From: JBBQZL01 sp038207745
GTDB taxonomy: Bacteria; Actinomycetota; Thermoleophilia; Solirubrobacterales; 70-9
DNA: 19,494 bases
Reading direction: 5' to 3'
Assembly (NCBI GenBank): GCA_038207745.1
Contig: JBBQZL010000024.1
Span: forward strand, 1 to 19,494
This document shows, piece by piece, positions 1 to 6,062 of the stretch (its first letter is position 1; each line of letters opens with the position of its first letter). A model generated the notes under the pieces. It searched no databases and had not been told where the DNA came from. It saw nothing but the letters and a program-made list of their open reading frames with translations. The position numbers and the translations under genes were made by a program.

Positions 1-719
1 CCGGTCAGGATCAGCATTTTCTTATAGGGCAGCTTCTTGTGGAGCCAGAAGGTCAAGAAGCCAACGGCAGCGGTTGCGGCCAGCCCGATCAACACGCCCT
101 GGAGCACCGTTGAGCCGCCCTGCTGCAACTGGAGATTCTGCAGGAACAGGACGACCTCGAAGCCTTCGCGGTAGACGCTTGTGAAGCCCAGGGCGATCAA
201 TCCGAACGTGACCCCTGCGCCGGTTCCGGCGAGCAGGGTCCGGCGGCGGCGGTGGTGCCGGCCGATCCACTGTGACCAATAGACCTTGTGGACAAACCAG
301 TTGAGGACGACCAGAAGGACGACGATTGCGACGAAGCCCGTGATCGCCTCCAGCTTCGGCCCGAGCGACGATGCAGCATCAAGGATGGCCTGGGCTATGA
401 ACCAGGTGGCGATGGTCGCCAGGAACGAGATCGCAGCGCCCCAGATGACCGGTGTCCGTCTGGACTTGTTCGCTCCCACCATGCTCGCGGTCACCGCGGC
501 GAAGATCAGGACCGCTTCAAGCCCCTCGCGGAACACGATCATGCTCGAGTTGAAAACGACCGTCCCGTGCGACTGTTGCCTCGTCACTTCGGTCGGATCG
601 ACCGGCCCGGTGTTCGCAGTGGCCATCACGTAGACGAGCCCGGAGATCGATGCCAGACCCGCGACCCACCAGATCAGGGAGGTATTCACAACAACGCGGC
701 TTTGGGCCTTCGCTTCCAC
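1..719 (-). CDS. FTR1/EfeU-family high-affinity iron permease (3' end outside window)
   Basis: Integral membrane protein expected to move ferric or ferrous iron across the cytoplasmic membrane. Reading the minus strand from GTG at 719 gives 239 codons before the window edge; family members are roughly 280 residues, so only a short C-terminal part is missing. Both signature REXXE iron-binding motifs are present: REGLE at about residues 64-68 and REGFE at about 184-188, each within a hydrophobic helix. An N-terminal helix (about residues 14-34) precedes them, and a basic HHRRRR stretch near 155-160 marks a cytoplasmic loop. An in-frame TAG lies just upstream of GTG 719; GTG at 689 is an alternative start. 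Partner genes of EfeUOB-type systems, if any, would lie beyond position 1. A palindrome at 721-736 abuts the start and suggests iron control. Family assignment is firm; metal specificity is inferred. Confidence 0.9.
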   Translation of the reverse strand, partial: MEAKAQSRVVVNTSLIWWVAGLASISGLVYVMATANTGPVDPTEVTRQQSHGTVVFNSSMIVFREGLEAVLIFAAVTASMVGANKSRRTPVIWGAAISFLATIATWFIAQAILDAASSLGPKLEAITGFVAIVVLLVVLNWFVHKVYWSQWIGRHHRRRRTLLAGTGAGVTFGLIALGFTSVYREGFEVVLFLQNLQLQQGGSTVLQGVLIGLAATAAVGFLTFWLHKKLPYKKMLILT

Positions 720-720
720 A

Positions 721-736
721 GTTAGGTGACCCTAAC
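721..736 (-). promoter_or_regulatory. Palindromic operator-like site over the FTR1 promoter/start
   Basis: The sequence GTTAGG-TGAC-CCTAAC has perfect 6-base inverted arms around a 4-base spacer. It sits directly before the GTG start of the iron permease. The TTAGG/CCTAA arms resemble the half-sites of iron-dependent DtxR/IdeR regulators, though the spacing is not that of the classical 19-bp box. On the minus strand the right arm contains TAGGGT (734-729), nine bases before the GTG and placed like a -10 element, so a bound repressor would block transcription. The palindrome is seen directly; the regulator identity is inference. Confidence 0.5.
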
Positions 737-933
737 AGACGCTGTCCTCTGAAGAGTCTAGTCTAAGGGGTACCCAAGAGACCGCTACCAATGGGGCATG
801 CGGGTGTTGTTAATAGCAAAGCCCAAACGGCGTCCGGTGTCACGCGGCCAATGTCTTCTATGACCCAGGCGCCACCTGGCAGAAGTGCTCCCTTGAGCCT
901 GACGCCAAATTGCAGAACGAGGAGTTGATTTTC

Positions 934-1950
934 ATGCGTAAGTATCTACTGCTGGCGGTTGGAATGATTGCCGCGCTGGCACTTCCGTCGGTGGCCTCCG
1001 CAAACACCCAAGGTGTCCGTGCCAAGGTTGCACCGAGACATCTGTCATCGAAGTATTCGAAGCCAACGTCAATCAATGTGGTCACGACCACCGCTCAAGA
1101 TCCGGGCAAGACCGGCGCGAATGCGATCGACGGCGCCTACAGGGGCAGGGTCTACTTCGACAAGGACATCTCCTTCTTCACAAAGGGCTACCCGACCTGC
1201 AAGGCATCGCAGGTCGACGGCGTCCAGGATCCGTCTACCGTCCTGTCGAAGTGCGGCAAGGCACTCGTCGGCTCCGGCGCAGGCTTGGTCGCACTCGGTG
1301 GATACGTCGACCCGGTGACAAACCAGCCGCCGCCAGCCAACGTGCTTGCCGCGAAGATCTACGCATTGAACGGCAAGCGCCACGGTGGCAACCCGGTGAT
1401 CCTGCTTCACTCCATCGTTCCGGGCGTCAGCGCCACGACGCTGGTTGGAACCCTGAAGCATCGGAGCGGGAGCTATCGCACCTTGCTCGATGTCGCCATC
1501 GAGCCACTTCCCGGCGGAACCGCGATCATCCGATTCCAGGCCAAGATCAGAAAGAAGTACAGGTACAAGGGCAAGAGGGTCAGCTATGTCTCTGCCAGGT
1601 GCACGCACAAGAAGTTCAGATACAAGGGCACCTTCTACTTCGAGAACTACAGCGATCCGGCCCAGAAGAGCCATGCATCCGGTGCAGACACGCAACCGTG
1701 CACGGGCTATCCGGAGACAAAGATCACGACCAGGAACCACAGGACCTTCAGGAGGAAGGCGAAAATCAGGTTCAAGTCAAACCTCAACGGCTCGAGGTTC
1801 AAGTGCAAGCTCGACGGTAGGCGCTACAGGAAGTGCAGGTCGCCCTACAGGGTGAAGAAGGTCGGCAGGCACACCCTCAGGGTTGAGGCAATCAAGGGGC
1901 ACCTCAAGGAACGGTCCCCCGCGAAGGTCAAGTTCAGGGTCAAGAAGTAG
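934..1950 (+). CDS. Secreted basic protein of unknown function with C-terminal F.C.LDG module
   Basis: Exported protein of 338 residues with no function that I recognise. Start ATG 934 is chosen because GAGGAG (919-924) lies nine bases upstream and because it opens a classic signal peptide: positive MRK, a hydrophobic core to about residue 18, and an ASA cleavage site near residue 23. An upstream in-frame start near 910 would spoil this. The mature protein is very rich in lysine and arginine, notably residues 190-235 and the C-terminus. The last 75 residues form a compact module with two cysteines (FKCKLDG...KCRSP...G.HTLRVEA) resembling an Ig-like/adhesion repeat that I associate with Solirubrobacterales secreted proteins; here it occurs once and is unusually basic. 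It stands alone, with an intrinsic terminator downstream. Possible roles include surface or polyanion binding, but this is speculation. Confidence 0.8.
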   Translation: MRKYLLLAVGMIAALALPSVASANTQGVRAKVAPRHLSSKYSKPTSINVVTTTAQDPGKTGANAIDGAYRGRVYFDKDISFFTKGYPTCKASQVDGVQDPSTVLSKCGKALVGSGAGLVALGGYVDPVTNQPPPANVLAAKIYALNGKRHGGNPVILLHSIVPGVSATTLVGTLKHRSGSYRTLLDVAIEPLPGGTAIIRFQAKIRKKYRYKGKRVSYVSARCTHKKFRYKGTFYFENYSDPAQKSHASGADTQPCTGYPETKITTRNHRTFRRKAKIRFKSNLNGSRFKCKLDGRRYRKCRSPYRVKKVGRHTLRVEAIKGHLKERSPAKVKFRVKK

Positions 1951-1975
1951 GCAGGCACTCCAATTGCCGGCGGAG

Positions 1976-2007
1976 GGGAGGGTGGCTCAGGCCGCCCTCC
2001 CTTTTTT
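1976..2007 (+). terminator. Rho-independent terminator after the secreted-protein gene
   Basis: An 11-bp stem (GGGAGGGTGGC at 1976-1986 with GCCGCCCTCCC at 1991-2001, one G-U pair) closes a TCAG loop and is followed by six T residues (2002-2007). It lies 25 bases past the stop at 1950 and is oriented for plus-strand transcription only. It ends the secreted-protein unit before the converging gene at 2023-2304. Confidence 0.92.
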
Positions 2008-2022
2008 CTGCCCGGAGCCGGG

Positions 2023-2304
2023 TCAGGGGGCTGGAACTGCCGGGTTCTTTCCGGCCCACTCGATGATCTTGGCCGAGTCTTGGATCACTTCGCCGTCATC
2101 GGTGACCAGCGCGGGAACCCACGATGTCCCGGTCAGCTTCTTGACCTCCTTGCGTCCCCTGGTCAGATCGGGAAGCGGTGCGAACCCGTAGGCCTTGATC
2201 ACCTCCGGGTCATGGCCGGCCTCTTTCATGGCGTCGTGTGCGCTTGCGCAGGCGTGCTCATGAAACGGAAGGTGGAAGGTTCCCCAGCAGACATAGAGTT
2301 TCAT
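2023..2304 (-). CDS. Small GST N-terminal/glutaredoxin-fold protein
   Basis: Protein of 93 residues that looks like a lone thioredoxin-fold domain of the glutathione-S-transferase N-terminal/glutaredoxin type. The sequence opens with a beta strand and loop holding Cys6, passes a helix with Cys19, then shows WVPALVTDDGEVIQDSAKIIEWA, the cis-proline (VP) and 'G.vi.dS..I..w' signature used by GSTs to bind the thiol ligand. No CXXC motif and no C-terminal GST helical domain are present, so it is either a ligand-binding fold or a monothiol protein. Start ATG 2304 has little Shine-Dalgarno; TAGGCT lies six bases upstream (2316-2311). It converges on the secreted-protein gene. Actinobacteria often lack glutathione, so the natural thiol partner is unknown. 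Confidence 0.75.
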   Translation of the reverse strand: MKLYVCWGTFHLPFHEHACASAHDAMKEAGHDPEVIKAYGFAPLPDLTRGRKEVKKLTGTSWVPALVTDDGEVIQDSAKIIEWAGKNPAVPAP

Positions 2305-2310
2305 TGCGGC

Positions 2311-2316
2311 AGCCTA
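2311..2316 (-). promoter_or_regulatory. Candidate -10 element of the GST-fold gene
   Basis: On the minus strand TAGGCT ends six bases before the ATG at 2304. The same hexamer recurs before three other start codons in the window (9541-9546, 10214-10219, 15848-15853). No convincing -35 is visible. A leaderless or nearly leaderless transcript is inferred. Confidence 0.35.
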
Positions 2317-2372
2317 CCTGTCGGGTCCGGCATCCGGGTACATCCCATGCGGATTAAGCTCGTGGATCCCCG

Positions 2373-2849
2373 ATGGCCGAACGAAGCCAACCAAACATTG
2401 CCGGTGCGATCTACGGGACGATTCTCTCGACCGCCGTGATTGCGACCCTGAGCGAGGATGCCTCGCTTGGCCCGATCCAGGTCGCGGCCTGGACGGCTGC
2501 AACCGCGGTTGTGTTCTGGCTGGCCCACGCCTACTCGAGGATCGTCGCAGCGGGAATCTCGCGCCCACGCGGCGCGAAGCATTTCGCCCTCAATGCGCTC
2601 CGGGAGGAGTGGCCGATGGTGCAGGGGGCCTTCCTCCCCATCCTCCCGCTCTTCCTCGCCCCACTTGGTCTCGTCTCCGAGGAGACGGCCGAGAACATCG
2701 CGATCGCAGATGGCATCGCCGTCCTCTTTGTTGTCGGCCTGATCGTCGGGCGCAAGGAGAGGATGGGCCTTGGTTCCAGTCTGATCGTCGCGACCATAAA
2801 CGCACTCTTCGGGCTGGTGATCGTAGGGCTGAAGATCTTCGTTCACTGA
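2373..2849 (+). CDS. Four-helix integral membrane protein of unknown function
   Basis: Protein of 158 residues, mostly hydrophobic. Four probable transmembrane helices can be seen: about residues 8-26 (GAIYGTILSTAVIATL), 35-55 (AAWTAATAVVFWLAHAYS), 85-105 (FLPILPLFLAPLGLV) and 110-128 (IAIADGIAVLFVVGLIVG), with a further hydrophobic stretch at the C-terminus (about 135-156). The loop between helices two and three is charged (RPRGAKHFALNALREEWP). I recognise no enzymatic motif. Start ATG 2373 is the first ATG in frame; there is no good ribosome binding site, though TAAGCT at 2355-2360 could be a -10. It diverges from the GST-fold gene and lies 56 bases before dipZ on the same strand, so co-transcription is possible. 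Confidence 0.75.
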   Translation: MAERSQPNIAGAIYGTILSTAVIATLSEDASLGPIQVAAWTAATAVVFWLAHAYSRIVAAGISRPRGAKHFALNALREEWPMVQGAFLPILPLFLAPLGLVSEETAENIAIADGIAVLFVVGLIVGRKERMGLGSSLIVATINALFGLVIVGLKIFVH

Positions 2850-2905
2850 AGATGTGATCCAGGTGTTCAGACTCCCGTAATCAATGGTTGGAACAGTTTG
2901 AACCC

Positions 2906-4690
2906 ATGGCCCTGCTGATACTCTTTGGATTCATTGCCGGTGCGGGAACGGCGCTCTCGCCGTGCGTCCTGCCCGTCCTGCCGATCGCGCTTGCCGCCGG
3001 TGCAACCGGGGGGAATCGGCGTCCTCTCGGGATCGTCGTCGGGCTGGCCGCGTCGTTTACCTTCGCCACCGTCGCGCTCGTCTACCTGATCTCGGCCCTC
3101 GGGCTTCCCGACACCTTCCTGCGCACCGTTGCGATTGTCTCGCTCCTGGGCTTCGGGATCATTCTGCTGATCCCGAAACTGTCCGATCGGTTTGAGGCAG
3201 CCGTCAGCGGCTTCACAAGCCGGTTCGCCTCTCGGTCGGGTGTCGGCGGCGGAGGTTCCAAGGGTGACGGCTTCTGGTCCGGGACCCTGGTCGGGGCGAG
3301 TCTCGGAATTGTCTACGCACCGTGCGCCGGGCCGATTCTTGCCGGCGTGATCACGGTTTCTGCCTCGCAGGCCTTCACGATCGACCGGCTGACGATCGCG
3401 CTCAGCTACGCGATCGGATCCTCGGTCGTTCTCTACTTCCTGATGCTCGGTGGACGCAGGCTCACCTCACGCCTGGCTCGACGCAGCGCCCACTTCCAGA
3501 TGGGTATGGCAGCCGTGATGATCGCGACAGCTCTGGCTATGCTCGGCGACTACGACCTCCGTTTTCAGACCGCAATCGCCCAGAACCTCCCGGGCTTCCT
3601 GATCAACCCAACCGAGAGCCTCGAGACCAACTCGGCAGCTACCAAGGCGTTGGCAGGCGTCCGGGACGACAACCGAACTGGCCCTGGGCAGCGGATTGCG
3701 CAGGCTCCAAAGGCAAATGGAAGGGCGGCCCCGGTTGCCGTCAAGGACGTGAAGCTGAAGAACTTTGGCCCGGCGCCGGACTTTGTCGACAATCAGTCAT
3801 GGTTCAACACCGCTGGCGGCAAACCGCTGACGATGGACGACCTCAGGGGCAGGGTGGTCCTTGTCGATTTCTGGACCTATAGCTGCATCAACTGCCTTCG
3901 CACCCTCCCCTATCTGGAGTCATGGGACAAGCGCTATCGCAAGGACGGTCTCACGATCGTCGGAGTCCACACCCCGGAGTTTCCCTTTGAAAAGGATTCC
4001 GGCAACGTGGGCGATGCGGTCAGTCGTCTGGGCATCCGGTATCCCGTGGCCCAGGACAACGACTATGGAACCTGGAACGCCTATGCCAATCAGTATTGGC
4101 CCGCCGAGTACTTCATCGACGCGGACGGCAACGTCAGGTATGTCCACTTTGGTGAGGGCGATTACGCGCACAAGGAGGACGTGATCCGGGCGCTGCTCGC
4201 GGATGCGGGCAAGAAGGTGACCTCGGGAATGGCGAATGCCAGGGATGTGGTTGCCCCTGGTGAGGTCACAACCCCGGAGAGCTACCTCGGCTCTGCACGG
4301 GCCCGGAACTTCGTCAACGGCTCGATCAGCACCGGTGAGCGCGACTACGGAAACCCCGACACCCCCGGGGAGAATCAGCTCGCCTACAGCGGGCGCTGGA
4401 AGGTGAGGGGCGACTCGGCGACTGCCGCGGGCGGCTCGCTCGAGCTCGAGTTTGGCGCCAGCCATGCCTATCTGGTGCTCGGTTCCCACGGGCACCCGAG
4501 GCGGATGCGGGTCCTGCTCGATGGCAAGCCGATCAGCGCCGCCGATTCCGGGGCCGACGTCAGCAATGGCGTGGCCACGATCGACTCGCAGAGGCTCTAC
4601 GACCTTGTCAGCCTGCCTCAACCAGGCCGCCACCTTCTCACTCTCGAGCCCGATCGTGGAGTCACCGGTTACGCGTTCACCTTCGGTTGA
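2906..4690 (+). CDS. dipZ: DipZ-type CcdA-thioredoxin fusion protein
   Basis: Carries reducing power across the membrane to extracytoplasmic thiols, a DsbD-like role. Residues 1-215 are a CcdA/DsbD transmembrane domain with both conserved cysteine motifs, LSPCVLPVLP (Cys20) and YAPCAGPILAGV (Cys140). After a low-complexity linker (about 240-285) comes a TlpA/thioredoxin-like domain with the redox pair CINC (Cys327, Cys330) in DFWTYSCINC, a form typical of DipZ. The last 110 residues form a beta-rich domain (GRWKVRGD...YAFTFG) also found in DipZ of mycobacteria. ATG 2906 (594 residues) is preferred because it places LSPC at the usual distance; a TTG at 2888 in the same frame would add six residues. 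The stop lies one base from the stop of the convergent FGE gene. Likely partners are secreted disulfide proteins or cytochrome c maturation. Confidence 0.9.
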   Translation: MALLILFGFIAGAGTALSPCVLPVLPIALAAGATGGNRRPLGIVVGLAASFTFATVALVYLISALGLPDTFLRTVAIVSLLGFGIILLIPKLSDRFEAAVSGFTSRFASRSGVGGGGSKGDGFWSGTLVGASLGIVYAPCAGPILAGVITVSASQAFTIDRLTIALSYAIGSSVVLYFLMLGGRRLTSRLARRSAHFQMGMAAVMIATALAMLGDYDLRFQTAIAQNLPGFLINPTESLETNSAATKALAGVRDDNRTGPGQRIAQAPKANGRAAPVAVKDVKLKNFGPAPDFVDNQSWFNTAGGKPLTMDDLRGRVVLVDFWTYSCINCLRTLPYLESWDKRYRKDGLTIVGVHTPEFPFEKDSGNVGDAVSRLGIRYPVAQDNDYGTWNAYANQYWPAEYFIDADGNVRYVHFGEGDYAHKEDVIRALLADAGKKVTSGMANARDVVAPGEVTTPESYLGSARARNFVNGSISTGERDYGNPDTPGENQLAYSGRWKVRGDSATAAGGSLELEFGASHAYLVLGSHGHPRRMRVLLDGKPISAADSGADVSNGVATIDSQRLYDLVSLPQPGRHLLTLEPDRGVTGYAFTFG

Positions 4691-4691
4691 T

Positions 4692-5723
4692 TCAGTCCGC
4701 CGGCTGCGGCCGGACGATGCAACGAAACCCGAGATGGCCGGTTGAGCTGTCGAGTGATTCACCCTGTCGTGCGGCCGGCCGGTAGCGGAGGCAGTAGTTG
4801 GGTGCGCAGAGGTGCGAGCCCCCCTTGATCACCTTGCGGGGTATGTGCTCGCCCGGCTGGCCGAGCTGATGGCTCTGACCGGAGCTCTCGACGCGCGGAT
4901 TGCGCGGCACACAACAGGCGCTCGCCGCGTCCTCGGGATGGCGCGGAGTGTAGAAGTCGGTGGTCCACTCCCAGGTGTTTCCGGCCATGTCATAGAGCCC
5001 GTATCCATTCGCCGGAAATGCACCGACCCGTGAGGTCCCCTCGTACCCCCCGGCCTTGTGGTTCTCCCACGGAAACCGGCCCTGCCAGGTGTTCGCCATC
5101 AAACGCCTGGACCCGTAGTGATCCTCGTCACCCCAGGTGAAGTCCGCGCCCTCCAGGCCACCTCGGGCAGCGTGCTCCCACTCTGCCTCGGTTGGGATCG
5201 ACTTGCCACACCACTCCGAGTAGGCGACGGCATCCTCGTTTGCGATGTGGACAACCGGGAATCGATCACGGCCGGAGGTATCACTATCCGGTCCCTGCGG
5301 ATGGCGCCAATTCGCGCCCGGCACGTACGCCCACCAGGCCCGGTAGTCCTCGAGCGGGACCGGGCCGCGGGTCTTCTGGAAGACGAGTGAGCCGGGCACC
5401 AAGAGCGAAGGGTCCGCATCCGGATATTGACTCGGATCGAGCGGCCGCTCGGCAACGGTCAGGTACCCCGTCTGATCGACGAAGCGCCTGAAGTCGCGAT
5501 TCGTGACGAGATGTCGATCCATCCAGATATCGCCGACCTCGACTCGGTGGGTCGGCGCCTCTTCGGGATAGAAGTTCTCAGACCCCATCACGAAGGTGCC
5601 GCCGGCAATCCGGACCATCCCGGGGGCCGGTGCGGGCGACGCAGTTTCAGCTGGTTTCACATTGTCAGGATAGCCGGACCCGATGGCGCCACCCGGTTCC
5701 GACAATCGGCCTGCCGAGCGCAT
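4692..5723 (-). CDS. Formylglycine-generating enzyme (sulfatase-modifying factor)
   Basis: Converts the cysteine of a C-X-P-X-R motif in type I sulfatases to formylglycine, using O2 and, in studied homologues, copper. The protein has 343 residues of the FGE-sulfatase fold: MVRIAGGTFVMGSE near residue 36, the DRHLVTNRDFRRFV block, IPTEAEWEHAARGG, and NGYGLYDMAGNTWEW. The C-terminal GGSHLCAPNYCLRYR block holds both active-site cysteines, Cys306 and Cys311 in CX4C spacing, and is followed by DSSTGHLGFRC. This separates a genuine FGE from related domains that lack the cysteines (EgtB, other SUMF-like proteins). The start is uncertain: ATG 5723 gives a proline-rich extension with no ribosome binding site, and ATG 5618 would begin at the conserved MVRIAGG. 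No sulfatase is visible in this window, so its substrate must be elsewhere. Confidence 0.92.
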   Translation of the reverse strand: MRSAGRLSEPGGAIGSGYPDNVKPAETASPAPAPGMVRIAGGTFVMGSENFYPEEAPTHRVEVGDIWMDRHLVTNRDFRRFVDQTGYLTVAERPLDPSQYPDADPSLLVPGSLVFQKTRGPVPLEDYRAWWAYVPGANWRHPQGPDSDTSGRDRFPVVHIANEDAVAYSEWCGKSIPTEAEWEHAARGGLEGADFTWGDEDHYGSRRLMANTWQGRFPWENHKAGGYEGTSRVGAFPANGYGLYDMAGNTWEWTTDFYTPRHPEDAASACCVPRNPRVESSGQSHQLGQPGEHIPRKVIKGGSHLCAPNYCLRYRPAARQGESLDSSTGHLGFRCIVRPQPAD

Positions 5724-5929
5724 CCTGGTTGATATTGCGGATCATCGGCGCGACCGGAACCATTCATGCGACGGCGACTTCGCTGTCTCGCGAAGCAGGG
5801 TGGCGCGATGAGCGGACATCGCCCCGTCAAGGGTGCCCCACGATCCACCCCGGCGCCCGGCGGCCCGGACAGCTTCACCCTCGGAACCTTCGCCCGGCGC
5901 CCGGTGTGGTTTACAAGTGGCTATAGATC

Positions 5930-5978
5930 GGATCAGCCGTCGGCCTGTGACATGTTTGCCGGCGGTCAGGTCTGATCC
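5930..5978. other. Interrupted 15-bp hairpin, possible structured RNA or binding site
   Basis: GGATCAG (5930-5936) pairs with CTGATCC (5972-5978), and directly inside it CCGTCGGC (5937-5944) pairs with GCCGGCGG (5958-5965) with one G-U. The loop is 13 bases (5945-5957) and a six-base bulge TCAGGT (5966-5971) sits on the 3' side. No T-tract follows, so it is not an ordinary terminator. It lies upstream of the 6025 promoter and would not be in that transcript. Confidence 0.45.
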
Positions 5979-6024
5979 GCGGAGGCGCGGCAGTTGCGAC
6001 GTTGAACAAATGCCCGAAGCACCT

Positions 6025-6053
6025 TTGACCCGTCCGTCCGTACGGAATAGGAT
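6025..6053 (+). promoter_or_regulatory. Sigma-70-like promoter giving a nearly leaderless mRNA
   Basis: TTGACC (6025-6030) and TAGGAT (6048-6053) are separated by exactly 17 bases. Both hexamers are close to the housekeeping consensus. Only nine bases lie between the -10 and the ATG at 6063, so the transcription start should fall within a few bases of the start codon. The spacer includes the palindrome CCGTACGG. No ribosome binding site is present, which agrees with leaderless translation. Confidence 0.75.
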
Positions 6054-6062
6054 CGCGGGCCG

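Larger units (their letters stand above)
5724..6062. other. 339-bp intergenic region upstream of FGE and the SHOCT membrane protein
   Basis: This is the longest non-coding stretch. No open frame here has a credible start, ribosome site or recognisable domain, and I found no tRNA. It contains a 6-bp hairpin (CTTCGC/GCGAAG near 5773-5790), an interrupted hairpin at 5930-5978 and a strong promoter at 6025-6053. As the space between divergent genes it should also hold the FGE promoter, which I could not identify. Confidence 0.6.

Noticed and set aside
1069..1740. Open frame of 223 codons on the minus strand opposite the secreted protein
   Set aside because: The plus-strand frame has a ribosome site, signal peptide and terminator; the antisense frame has none of these.
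4688..4725. GC-rich inverted repeat at the dipZ/FGE junction as a bidirectional terminator
   Set aside because: Imperfect pairing, no T-tract on either strand, and it lies within the FGE coding tail.
3920..4762. Long open frame on the minus strand opposite dipZ (280 codons)
   Set aside because: It lies antisense to the conserved thioredoxin and C-terminal domains of dipZ, has no recognisable motif, and long antisense frames are expected in high-G+C genes.
5766..5975. Short plus-strand frame of 69 codons in the intergenic region
   Set aside because: Proline/arginine-rich translation, no ribosome site, no domain, and overlapping frames of similar quality in other phases.
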